64,000 bases of DNA from Hofstenia miamia (Eukaryota; Xenacoelomorpha; Acoela), in NCBI GenBank assembly GCA_004352715.1, contig SCFE01000113.1, positions 920,403 through 984,402 on the forward strand, given 5' to 3'. Under the pieces are notes generated by a model that saw nothing but the letters and a program-made list of their open reading frames with translations, was not told the origin of the DNA and made no database searches. Within the stretch, counting starts at the first letter, position 1. Every line of letters begins with the position of its first letter. Below are positions 45,541 to 56,240 of the stretch, one piece after another. The position numbers were made by a program, and so were the translations under genes.

Positions 45541-47150
45541 AGAGAGTTCCTGTTTGCTCCCGTCGCCATTGATTGGCAACTATTAGTTGAGCTTCCAGTG
45601 TTGATGCTGCCAACCTAGCAGAATCTTTGCGTGCCAAAAGTCTGCATTTCGAGTACACAATCTCCGACTGAGCGCTGCTGCCAGGAACGACCAAGACAGT
45701 GTCTGCTATTTGAGTTAGCAGAGGAAATTTTTGAGCATCGATTTTCTAGAAACTCAACAGATTGAAATTATCTTCTATTCATGAGTCGTTTGCAATAGTG
45801 TAATCAGCAATTTCTGATTTGAGTGCGTTTTTCAGTAGAACTAGGTCTGTTTCTTGGAAAATGTTGCAAGGCTTGAAATCGACTGTAGAACGACTTGCTG
45901 CAAAAGGGTCAAAAAGTTTCTTTTTCTTAGGAGGCGGAGCAACATTTGGTTGCTGCGTATCAATGACAACTTCAATATAAGGTGGCGGCACAGTGTGACT
46001 GTAGGTCTGACAAAAAGTTTAGCAATGCTTCGTTTTGAAATTGATTCAAGATGTTTTCACAGTCAATAATGTTGTTGTCAACAAACAAGAACTTTCTCAT
46101 TGATGGTTCTAAAAACGTGGAATTCCAATGGAGCATTGAAAGAGATGGCCAAAGTTTAGCATCTAGACACGTCAGCAACAGAAATTTGAACCTGCCAACA
46201 ATTTTGGAGTCACAGTCAATGCAGTTAAGTAAATTCTAGCAAGTCAAATAAGCCAGAAATTGGTTCGAACACTGAGAGTATTTCCTTGACCAAAGTTTTG
46301 TCAATGCAGGCAATCAAGCTTTCTTTTTTTCTTTGGCGCAAAATCAAGCGTAGTTTTTATTCGACATCCAGATTGCAAAGAATGGACTCCAATTTGGCGT
46401 TCAGACCACGCCACAGTCTTTTAACAGCGCCATTTTTTAGGCTCACTTCGATCTCAAACTGAATGTTGGTTGATTGTTTCACAAATTTCACCAAAGCATT
46501 TGTGTTGTCATCGATCTGTGCTACTTTGTCAAATTCCTGCATCAGTATTTCCCAAGCACTTGCAGCACAAGTGTTTAGTCTGTGCCATGCACAATCAACC
46601 CTGGTTGTATCTCTTTTTGCAGCAACAATGTTAGCTCCCGTGCCAGTAGTAACCGGCTTCACACAGCCATTGAAATTTCAAATTCAATGAACTTTTGTTC
46701 ATGTTTTTGTTGAATATTCATTGCCATTTTTTGCCCTTTGAACAAATAACAGGAGGCTACTGTGTAGTGCACTCTGTCACTGTCTTGCATCAACCAAAAA
46801 ACTGACAGATCAGTGTAACTTCGTTGCACATTTTTGTTGCTCTCTGTTTGATTGGGTCAGCCAGAACTTCTTTCAAGTATTTTGAATTCCGATTGCATTG
46901 AGCATTTTGACCTCAAATCGCATGACGACCAATCAGAACTTCCGAAGCTTTCAAATTTGGGTAATGGCTGCCAAGCTGTAGCATGTGATCAGCAAAAGCT
47001 TCAAAAGCAGGTGCTGCCAAAACACCGAAAGAAAGTTGTCCCGCAGCAGAAATGTCTCTTGCAACACTGTCTTTGTCTGCTTTGTTCACTGATCATTTTG
47101 GTGTAACAAACGTTGACATGCTCAGTTGAACAGTCTTTTTGCAGGCTTCA
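45541..47150 (-). pseudogene. hAT transposase relic
   Basis: Minus strand from 47150 to 45541. N-terminal part MSTFVTPK, then VNKADKDSVARDISA and GQLSFGVLAAPAFEAFA (47130-46980); central part NGANIVAAK-like and VDCAWHRLNTCAASAWE (46650-46540), ALVKFVKQSTNIQFEIEVSLKNG (46500-46430), RLWRGLNAKLESIL (46415-46370); then LVKEILSVFEPISGLFDLLEF (46300-46230), LDAKLWPSLSMLHWNSTFLEPS (46165-46090); C-terminal dimerisation domain FPLLTQIADTVLVVPGSSAQ, SEIVYSKCRLLARKDSARLA (45730-45590) and QWRREQ. This is a hobo/hAT-family series. The BED zinc finger is not seen, and stops and frameshifts break it into at least four frames. Terminal repeats not identified. Confidence 0.85.
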
Positions 47151-47255
47151 TTCATGTATTTAGACAATTACTGGTTTCCCACTACATTTTTGCAATCACC
47201 TTAAATAAGCTCAAAAAACTACTAAAACTAAGCTAAAAACTAAACTAAAAAAACT

Positions 47256-48727
47256 ATAAATATATTGAAATCAAATGTAATTAATGATGAGCAAATCTAC
47301 TTTGGAATCATTTTCTTTTGTCAGGTTATTTTATATATTCGGATGGAAAGCTAAACGTCTACGAGCTAGGGTAATTGTTATGGTGGTTCCCACATCCGGT
47401 TAAAGGTATGCTGGAGCAGCCTCCTACTAGCTATTCCACAGCGGGGAGGGCGACAGCTGTAGTTACCTGGTGTGCTCTTAGGTTACGGATAGGTATAGGA
47501 GTTTTTTACCATTATAGCTTTCCTAACTTTCATTGCTTGTCTGATTGTAGAATCGNNNNNNNNNNNNNNNNNNNNNNNNNNNNNNNNNNNNNNNNNNNNN
47601 NNNNNNNNNNNNNNNNNNNNNNNNNNNNNNNNNNNNNNNNNNNNNNNNNNNNNNNNNNNNNNNNNNNNNNNNNNNNNNNNNNNNNNNNNNNNNNNNNNNN
47701 NNNNNNNNNNNNNNNNNNNNNNNNNNNNNNNNNNNNNNNNNNNNNNNNNNNNNNNNNNNNNNNNNNNNNNNNNNNNNNNNNNNNNNNNNNNNNNNNNNNN
47801 NNNNNNNNNNNNNNNNNNNNNNNNNNNNNNNNNNNNNNNNNNNNNNNNNNNNNNNNNNNNNNNNNNNNNNNNNNNNNNNNNNNNNNNNNNNNNNNNNNNN
47901 NNNNNNNNNNNNNNNNNNNNNNNNNNNNNNNNNNNNNNNNNNNNNNNNNNNNNNNNNNNNNNNNNNNNNNNNNNNNNNNNNNNNNNNNNNNNNNNNNNNN
48001 NNNNNNNNNNNNNNNNNNNNNNNNNNNNNNNNNNNNNNNNNNNNNNNNNNNNNNNNNNNNNNNNNNNNNNNNNNNNNNNNNNNNNNNNNNNNNNNNNNNN
48101 NNNNNNNNNNNNNNNNNNNNNNNNNNNNNNNNNNNNNNNNNNNNNNNNNNNNNNNNNNNNNNNNNNNNNNNNNNNNNNNNNNNNNNNNNNNNNNNNNNNN
48201 NNNNNNNNNNNNNNNNNNNNNNNNNNNNNNNNNNNNNNNNNNNNNNNNNNNNNNNNNNNNNNNNNNNNNNNNNNNNNNNNNNNNNNNNNNNNNNNNNNNN
48301 NNNNNNNNNNNNNNNNNNNNNNNNNNNNNNNNNNNNNNNNNNNNNNNNNNNNNNNNNNNNNNNNNNNNNNNNNNNNNNNNNNNNNNNNNNNNNNNNNNNN
48401 NNNNNNNNNNNNNNNNNNNNNNNNNNNNNNNNNNNNNNNNNNNNNNNNNNNNNNNNNNNNNNNNNNNNNNNNNNNNNNNNNNNNNNNNNNNNNNNNNNNN
48501 NNNNNNNNNNNNNNNNNNNNNNNNNNNNNNNNNNNNNNNNNNNNNNNNNNNNNNNCTAACCTTAGAGCACAACGTTAACTGGAGTTGGGGGACCACCATA
48601 CAATCACCCTAGCTCATATACGTTTAGCTTTCCATTTAAATATACAAAATGACCTGACAATAGAAAACGAATCCAAAGTAGATTTGCTCATCAATAATTA
48701 CATCTGATTCATTATATTTATAGCACT
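47256..48727. mobile_element. Element with long terminal inverted repeats (about 140-230 bp) around a gap
   Basis: The left arm 47256-47490 and right arm 48556-48727 are inverted copies of each other, including GATGAGCAAATCTACTTTGG, GGAAAGCTAAACGT and TGTGCTCT(T/A)AGGTTA. The left arm carries about 65 bp absent from the right. The 1000-N gap (47556-48555) occupies the centre, as expected when an assembler cannot pass a hairpin. No coding sequence is visible. It could be a foldback element or the ends of a larger DNA transposon. Confidence 0.75.
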
Positions 48728-49617
48728 TGGTGATAAACAACTAAATACTCGACAAGTACCTGCTAATCTTTCTTGTTGACAGTTTTTCCCTAGCTTTAAT
48801 ATTTCTGCTAATTTTATGCAATGTCAGCTTTAATTTGACTATGCTGTTTGACCATCTTTTGTTTTGTCAAATACCGTCGAGTATAATTTTAAGTATTAAT
48901 TGCACAAAACATTAACAAAGTGAAAATAAAATTGCTTAATAACTTTTCAAATATTGATTTAAATAGGAATCTTAATAACTTTTCAACTAATAAATTCACC
49001 CCAGAAGTACTATGGAAATTCTGATTGTTGAATAAAAACACAAATATAAATGAATATTTGGTAAAATTAAACAATAAACTTACCTGTATAATAAGGAACT
49101 GTGAAATCAAAGCCAGATTGACTAAGCTTTCACTTCAATTTACTTTCATCAACCAGAATAACTATGAATTTGACATATTCTTAAATGTTATATGAAAAAA
49201 TGGTTTTCTAATATGAAACATCATCAAGCACATTGTAAAATGAATAGCTGAAATACATCAATTTTCAATAGATATGATTCATTAAATAGAACAATGAACT
49301 TTAAAAATACAATATTATTTCATTATTTATTTGTTGAATATTTCTTTCTTGAATTTCTTTGTTTTTACCAAACTCAGTACTCCATCTTCTTTTTTGAGAT
49401 GTGTTGTTTAGCAATTACAATCTTCACAGAAACTAGAACATGGTGTTTTTGGTCAAAATAAATTCATGTAGAATTCACTTAATGTAGTAAGAGTTTATTT
49501 GATATGATATTTTACAAATAACTCAATAAAGTTCTTAAATTATTTTGTCTTTATTGCATTGATAATAGAATGATCAGATAAATCCCCATTGTTTTATCAT
49601 CATTTTGTTTGAAGTTA
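48728..49617. other. Intergenic, no supported gene
   Basis: AT-rich; a direct repeat CTTAATAACTTTTCAA occurs twice (near 48933 and 48971). Nothing else recognised. Confidence 0.5.
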
Positions 49618-50093
49618 TGTAGCATAATCCATCAAAATAAGCTGCTAAGTGATTAAAGAACTAAGATTGAAAGGAAATATAAAAGAAGATTTTAAAAGCA
49701 ATAGGTATTTGTTTTGATTGATAGTATAAATAGCAGTAACTTAATGTTATTTTGATGAAGTATATTCTTTGGAAGCCACTTGTTTTACAATTTGTTTACA
49801 GTTGGATTATTTAATTATAATGCATAGCTAAGCAGTTCATGTAAAATAGTGGTAAGGATTCCATGATGGGAAAAATTCAAGGTTCTACACCCCTGACCAC
49901 AAAATACATCTAAGTTAGGTGTATGATTAAGGTTTTCCTCATTTAATTTAGCTAGATTATATAGAGAACAGCATCAGGCAGATGCCCATTGGAGAGAAAC
50001 ACTGAATGGAGACTTCACATAAATACTGAATGGTGGTTAAATTGGAATTTAAATTAAAGATTGAATTCATTTGTAATAGATGGAGATTCTACA
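49618..50093 (+). repeat. Internally deleted LTR (K)
   Basis: Begins TGTAGCATAATCCATC and ends GGAGATTCTACA, followed at once by a PBS. Only 476 bp: the middle of the ~1.1 kb LTR is missing between the AAGTTAGGTGTATGATTAAG block and GGCAGATGCCCATT. Plus orientation, start of element K. Confidence 0.75.
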
Positions 50094-50109
50094 TGGTGAC
50101 TGTGACAGG
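50094..50109 (+). promoter_or_regulatory. Primer-binding site of copy K
   Basis: TGGTGACTGTGACAGG directly after the LTR end. It differs from the tRNA-Arg complement at two C-to-T positions only. Confidence 0.7.
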
Positions 50110-50870
50110 TTCAAAGGTCCAAATGTCATCATGGATAATCAGCAATTAATCACTAGAACCATCAAAAAAAATTCTTTATTCAACAATAGAAGAATTTGAA
50201 CAAATCTTATTGTAACAAGAGTAAGCATTGAAAAGTGGTGTAAGATGGATATTTTCAAAACAAAGAAAAAATAATAATCAAAATAATGGAAAACTAAAAA
50301 CAAAAAGGTTGATAAGTCAGCACAAATAACTTAGATGTTTTAGTAGAGAAGTTATCTGAACTTAAAGGAAGACCAGTACTTGCAGCAAAGCAGTAATGAC
50401 AAATAAAACAAAAAGAGAAAACACTATAAAAACCCCAATGAAATATACAGTCAAGTCCAGTTTTATCAACAACCAAAGCATCTACAGATGGCAAAAGTAA
50501 GACCCCCACAATAGAAATGCAAACAATCCACATGTCTCCAAAGAAAAGCCATCAAGAGTTTTCCAAAATCTTATGAAAAAGTCATGAAATGCAAAAAATG
50601 TTGAAATCTGAAATACAATAGCTGACAGAAAAACTTGAACAAATGTATGAAGAAAGAGAAACAGTGATAAAAGAACTTAAAACAGACATGAGTCAAATGT
50701 ACCATAATCCAAAGAAATTGCTGCTAATGAAGAAAGTAGAACAAATGATTAGTCAAAAACTAAGATCAAATGATTATTTAGAAAAACAAATTAAGTTTAA
50801 TTATCAGAATTATCTCTGTGAAAATGCAACCAATTAATAACATAGCAAATTAGTACTTGTTGTCAAATTT
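50110..50870 (+). pseudogene. Gag N-terminal relic of copy K
   Basis: The leader and start of gag. The clear part is 50643-50837, a charged coiled-coil stretch (MYEERETVIKELKTDMSQMYHN ... VEQMISQKLRSNDYLEKQIKFN) in the position and style of the gag coiled coil of copies A and B. Capsid, knuckle and pol are missing; LTR sequence of the next copy follows. Assignment rests mainly on position between PBS and the next LTR. Confidence 0.5.
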
Positions 50871-50879
50871 GACAAAACT

Positions 50880-51150
50880 GAGGTTTGAAGCCACCTAGAT
50901 CAACTATGGAAACACAAATGAAAGGATGCAGAGATCAGAGTTGGCAGGAGGCCATAGAGACATCATTCATGGAGCAGAGCTATGATGGCAGAGCACCTAA
51001 AGAGTATTTAGTCATTTCAGTTAAAAGGAGAACAGCAGAAATATATACATGAAATAGCTAACATGAGTACATCCCTACCTGTGGTTGAAGTGAGATAATT
51101 GTTTAAAAGAACCATTTAACCTACATTGACGCTTGGTAGCAGATGCTACA
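50880..51150 (+). repeat. LTR 3' fragment (L)
   Basis: Contains GGCAGGAGGCC, GCACCTAAAGAGTATTTAGTC, CATGAGTACATCCCTACC and ends GCAGATGCTACA, followed by a PBS. It is the last ~270 bp of an LTR; the first part is missing. Its final 110 bp (51041-51150) recur at 52607-52715. Confidence 0.7.
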
Positions 51151-51166
51151 TGGCAACTGTGACAGA
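51151..51166 (+). promoter_or_regulatory. Primer-binding site of copy L
   Basis: TGGCAACTGTGACAGA directly after the LTR end; same tRNA-Arg type as copies A, B and K. Confidence 0.7.
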
Positions 51167-51380
51167 TAAAGAACAACAGAAGAAGAACAATCAGTTCAAC
51201 ATCCTAACTCAGAACTTAAAGTCAAGAGAGAATCAGAGCAACCAAATAGCAGAAAACATGCAAGGAAGCAGATGTAATGTACAGCCAGCAATAAATTAAC
51301 AACTACAACTATACCTGATGTAGAGCAGGGGAAAGACAACAAGTCACACTGATCTACCAGCCACTACTACTCGTAATCAA

Positions 51381-51792
51381 AGATGTCAAACACATGAGGA
51401 AAAAAGGTAGCACCAAAACAGGCACAAACAAAACAACCCCCACCCCAAGTAGAGCACATTCAGAGACAGACACAGCATCCCCCATAGAATTGGAAACCCT
51501 ACACATGTCACCAGAAACAGGATCCAATGAAGTCCTAAATATCCTACACCAAACAAATGAAACTGAAATGTTATTGAGAACCAAGATACAACAACTAATA
51601 GAAAGAATGTCAACACTAGAGCAAGAGAACGAGAACACACTAAGCAAATTGAGGATTGAAATGGACAATCATTTGGATAACCAAAGCAACAATTTCCAGA
51701 GAGAGATCAAGGGAATAATGAATCAGCTGGCACAGTCAAACAAAGCTTTTCAAGAACAGAACCACATTAGAGACAGTTATGAAAAGATATGA
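51381..51792 (+). pseudogene. Gag N-terminal part of copy L
   Basis: Open frame 51394-51792: MRKKGSTKTGTNKTTPTPSR, an acidic Ser/Thr stretch, then a coiled coil (ETEMLLRTKIQQLIERMSTLEQENENTLSKLRIEM, NQLAQSNKAFQEQNHI). The start matches the TRKGSTKKTATK start of gag B and the order is the same. Codons are open over 132 residues, better than in most copies. It then runs directly into ORF3 sequence instead of capsid, so pol and most of gag have been deleted. Confidence 0.75.
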
Positions 51793-52606
51793 AAAAGAGA
51801 GCCCTTGCTGCACATTTGTAAAGATCATTAAGAGTGCAGAAATGATGTGAAGGTGAGGAATAACAGAACCAGTGGACGTTTGTGAAATGATGACAAAACG
51901 CAAAAAGAAATGTTAGAAGAAGAACTCTTAACACAACTAATACTATTGCTGAAAACACAACAACAAATAGATAGAATCAACATAGAAAAATGGGGAGCCT
52001 CTACACCAGAACACACAATGGAATGGATCAATACAGATGACAAGAGATTCTTAGTCAAGATAAAAATAACAAATGAAAAAAGAAAAGATTAGCTTGAGAA
52101 ACTACCAGTACGTGAAAGAAGAACAGACAGTAGCATCAATGAAATTGATGTTTACAGAAGCATTCACAGGACAGAATTAGAGGAGATGCATCACTTCAAA
52201 ATTAGAAATAAACAACAGCATACAAATGAAAATGAGTAGAAGATATTCTGAGAGACACTAAAAGAAAGCAAAACATCACAACGTCACAAGATTACAGAGA
52301 AATAGTACAACAAATAAGAACAAAATTCCTCATATGCACCCCATGAAAAACAGTGTTGATCCTGATGGTGCTCCCATGATGGAGGATACTGAAGATTGTA
52401 AAGATTCCCAAGATTTTCCTGCACAAATATAAGACTTATGTGAACACAAAAGAGGATGTGAAAGCAATATTTGAATGGGATGATTACAAAAAGACAAAAG
52501 AGATATTAATTATAAATCAAAATATGGAAAGAGTATATGTTGAAGGATTGATAACTCCTTATCAACTATACACAAACAACTGAAAGAACTGAGAGAAGAA
52601 ATTGAA
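51793..52606 (+). pseudogene. ORF3 C-terminal fragment of copy L/C
   Basis: Matches ORF3 of copy B in order: LEEELLTQLILLLKTQQQIDRINIEKWG and MEWINTDDKRFLVKIKIT (51910-52080; B has NRINIKKWG and IEWIDTDDECFLVEIKIT), KFLICTP (52323-52343), FLHKYKTYVN (52420-52450), WDDYKKTKEILIINQN and MERVYVEGLITPYQLYT (52477-52575). Stops are few. The fusion to gag on the left is a deletion joint, not a designed protein. It shows that ORF3 belongs to this family generally, not only to copy B. Confidence 0.75.
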
Positions 52607-52715
52607 GTATATACATGAAATAGTAACATGAGTACATCCCTACTCATGGTCAAAGTGAGATAATAGTTTAAAAGAACCATTTAACCTACATTGACCCTTT
52701 GTAGCAGATGCTACA
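52607..52715 (+). repeat. LTR end fragment, direct repeat of 51041-51150
   Basis: About 109 bp nearly identical to the end of LTR L, ending GTAGCAGATGCTACA. No PBS or leader follows; gag coiled-coil sequence begins at once, so the joint is a deletion. Confidence 0.75.
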
Positions 52716-54850
52716 CAAAGACTTGAAGAGCAAAGACAACTATTCTAACAAGTTGTGAAAATGTTAACCCAATTACTAGCTGAGTCAAACAAAATATTTA
52801 TTGAACAGAATGAGAGATGGGAAACAATCTACTTAGAGTTAGAAAAAAGAAAACCAACAATTAGTTGAGCAACTACATGACAAACTCAGATTACTCAAAT
52901 TCACTAAGGAAGAAAAGCAAGGAAAATAAATGGCACATGAAATGTATGTCAAAGAAGAGGGACCTACAGACAATTATTGAAAGTGGGAGGAACCAAGGAT
53001 GAAGACAAAAAAAATTTAGAGAAGAAGCAGAATGAGAGAAGTAGAAAATAATTGACAAAATCATAAAAGCTGTTTCAAAACAATTTAAGAATGAGGAGAA
53101 AATAATAAAACAAAAGACACCAAGGTTTGAAAAATCAAAACAAAACAAAAACAATGAGACAACTCTGTGCAAAGCAACACTTCTAAAATTCAATTTGAAA
53201 GTAGATAGTTACAACCCCACATTCAAAGAATGGTTTCCAATGTTTGAACTTACTATGATGGAGAGAAAGGTGAAACAGGAATCAGCAGCAGTAAGACTGC
53301 CTTTATACTTAGCAGGAACAGCATATCAACATTATCTATCACTTGATTCCAAAACAAAAAAGGATTACAAATGACTAACAGGAGATTTCATGGAACACTA
53401 TGAAACCAAAAGTTGTAAAAATCAGTATAAAATTATATTAAATGAAACAAAGATGAAAACAAATGATCATGTATGAAACTACATGCAACAAGTAGAAAGT
53501 CTGCTGAAATTGAGTTCAAGAGGAAATCACTATTCTAAATAAGACTTCTTCTCTAATTCAAAATAATGTGCAATGTTGATGACAAGCTGGAAAAATTGAG
53601 AAGAAAGGCAGTGGTGTAGCATCATCCAAACAAATCAAAAATAAGCTGCAAACAATGAGCAGAGTGAGAATAAGAGCAAAGAAACAATGATTAGAAATAT
53701 TGTATTTAGATCAATTAGATTAATCTGGATTTATTTGTATTATGCAACCAAGAGACAATATGTGTCAAAAACTAGAGATTAGTACTTTTGGCAAAACAAG
53801 GGGTGAAATCACGTCCACTATTTTTAGCCACCATCTTGGCAGAAGAAAAGTTTAAATTTGAAATTGAGAGGTACTTTTCTGGAATTACTATAAATATGAA
53901 TTAAATACTGTAAGCAATTGATAAAGAATTTTTTTCAGAATTCTTATTTTGTTCTACTATAATGGTTTGATTACTTAATACAATCAAGTGGTGTTTAGTA
54001 GTGGTCTGGATCCATCATAGAGTATGATTCAAGGGTCCCTGTGCCAGACCATAAAAGTGCACATAAGTTAGGAATAGGGATTTTCTCTCACTTAAGCAAT
54101 GAGTGTTCACTTAATACATGTATCAAAATAATTAACTGTGAACAAATGGTTGGCTGACCAAAACTTAGGAAATATATTAATACTGTTTTTGATTGGAATT
54201 AATGACCAATAATGACTGATAAAGTGACTGTACTATTAATTTATAAATGTAAGTTAGGAAGCTGCTCAAAACTAATATATTTAAAGATGCCAATATATTT
54301 CAGTAATGGCTACATGTAATATTAAACAGGCAGCTAGTAACAAGTCAGGTTGTGAACAAATTGAACACATTTCAAAATAGAGCTAAAGTTGAATTGTGCT
54401 TATCTTGAGTATGCACTGAGCTAGGATTAGGTACACATAAATTGTATCAATGAGCTGAGGCATGGAACTCAATCAAATGGAACATCAAAGGAGTTGGTGA
54501 AACTGGATGTGGAGATTAGCTTTGGGCCAATGCCCACTATTGATCATTGGAGAAACTGCTGATGGCTTCATCACCTAAATAGTGAAAAGTTAAATCTAGT
54601 TACATTGTGTTAATAGAGACAAAAGCCAAGCAGTATCTAATCAGGTAAATCCCTACTCACAAAACTATGGCTAGTGTTATACAGTAGCAAGAGATAAATA
54701 GTAATGATGCCTGGTAGAGGATGTTACAGTGGATATACAAGCAACTATTGAGAACAACTCTTGAATATACAAAAAAGCATCTTGGAATTGAGACACATCA
54801 ACATGGTAAAGCAATTTTAGAATGAAGATGAGAACAAAAAATGTTGAAGA
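52716..54850 (+). pseudogene. Gag of copy D, interrupted by solo LTR M
   Basis: Coiled coil (52716-52920, LLAESNKIFIEQNERW), a Lys-rich stretch, then the capsid-like region (53180-53614: KATLLKFNLKVDSYNPTFKEWFPMFELTMMERKV-type order, AGTAYQHYLSLDSKTKKDYK, KNQYKIILNETKMKTNDH, MQQVESLLKLSSRGNHYSK). After LTR M it resumes at 54729 with VDIQATIENNS and ends near 54830. The zinc knuckle and basic linker seen in A and B are absent: the reading passes directly into the protease region. Several stops. Confidence 0.82.
53615..54728 (+). repeat. Solo LTR (M), 1114 bp, inserted into gag D
   Basis: TGTAGCATCATCC to GGTAGAGGATGTTACA, flanked by a perfect 4-bp duplication GTGG (53611-53614 and 54729-54732). 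Removing it restores the gag codons for KAVDIQ. Plus orientation, same as gag D. TATAAATA box at about 53890. Closest to LTRs B and 16712 in length and sequence. Confidence 0.9.
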
Positions 54851-55410
54851 GAAGAAACTAGAGAAAACATCTGTAATGATAATGACAAATCTGAACAACA
54901 TAAATACAATCACAGTTGTAATAAATGAAGTAATGGCAAAAGCAACAATTGATACAGGAGAAGCAACCTTGATAATCACAGATGAATGTAACAAAATTTG
55001 GATTCAAACAAGAAGATCTAGAAAACACAAACAACAGACTGATCAAAACATCAGGAGTACAAATTGATATAAAGGGAATGATAAAGCCTGTAAAAATGAG
55101 AATAGCAAATACAACATTCAAACAATCATTAGTAGTGATTGACACACACAAGAACTTACTGTCTTATGAATTGATATTTGGTGATGACTTCCTGATGAAA
55201 AATAAGTGTGTAATAAATTATGTGAACAAAACAATCAAATTACAGGNCAAACAATCATTAGTAGTGATTGACACACACAAGAACTTACTGTCTTATGAAT
55301 TGATACTTAGTGATGACTTCCTGATGAGAAATAAGTGTGTAGTAAATTATGCAAACAAAACAATCAAATTACAAGAGGAGGAAATTGAAATTCACAGCCA
55401 AGTGGATGAA
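54850..55410 (+). pseudogene. Retropepsin region of copy D with a duplication across a single N
   Basis: Active-site strand KATIDTGEATLIITDEC (54937-54990) keeps the DTG triad, unlike A and B. The second half (SLVVIDTHKNLLSYELI, DDFLMKNKCVINYVNKTIKL) appears twice, at 55119-55246 and 55248-55375, separated by one N at 55247. The two copies differ at several bases. The change of frame between 55067 and 54982 shows a frameshift. The doubling is likely to be an assembly join rather than a real tandem domain. Confidence 0.8.
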
Positions 55411-56240
55411 CACCATTGATGTGATGAGTAATACCAATTGCCAACTCAAGGGCACAGGTCCAAAGGTTGAAGAAGAGCAACAAGGAGAATACAAAATACC
55501 AGAGATAAAAGAAGAGGAACATCAATACTCAAAAGAGAATGAAATAAAACAACTGAAAGATGTATTAGAAAAACACAAGACAATATTTAACTACAGTGAA
55601 ATCAGTGTGGGATAAGCTATAGGGGAAACTCACAAGATATTGACAAACACAATAAACCAATAATGCTACTAGTAATGAGGGTATCAGAGCAACTGAAAAA
55701 GGAATATAATGAAATTTTGAATGAATTGGTCAACAATAAAATATTCTGACCAAGCAAATGCCCATATGCATCCCCAACAGTGTATGTGAAACAGGAAAAC
55801 AAACACAGAATATGTACAGACTTCTGGAAACTCAACAAGGTGACAAAAAAGGATTTGTATCCATTGTTATATGAGGCAAGTAAACACAAATACATTATGT
55901 CAATTGATTTGTGCAAAGCATATTGGAATGTAAAAATGGAACCAGAATACATATAAAAAACAGAATTTTTAACACAGTATGGACTGTAAAAATGGATCTA
56001 CATGGCATTTGTCCTGTGCAATGCTCCAGCAACATTCCAAAGCTATATAACAAAAGTGTTAAAAAATAAACCACATAGAATAGAAGATGGAATTAATGCC
56101 TACATAGATGATATCCTAATGACCACTGATACAGTGCAAGAACATATGAATAAATTAATAAGAACTCTGGAGATACCAGAGAAAGCTAGACTATGTATAA
56201 ACAGAACTAAATGTGACATATTAAAAAGAAAATCATATTC
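55411..56240 (+). pseudogene. Reverse transcriptase of copy D
   Basis: Order as in copy B: acidic linker and QLKDVLEKHKTIFNYSEISVG (55550-55615), EQLKKEYNEILNELVNNKIF-like, CPYASPTVYVKQENKHRICTDFWKLNKVTKK (55755-55850), KYIMSIDLCKAYWNVKMEPEY (55888-55945), AFVLCNAPATFQSYITKVLKNK (56003-56070), catalytic AYIDDILM (56097-56120). Stops at about 55615, 55748 and 55957. YIDD is intact. Confidence 0.88.
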
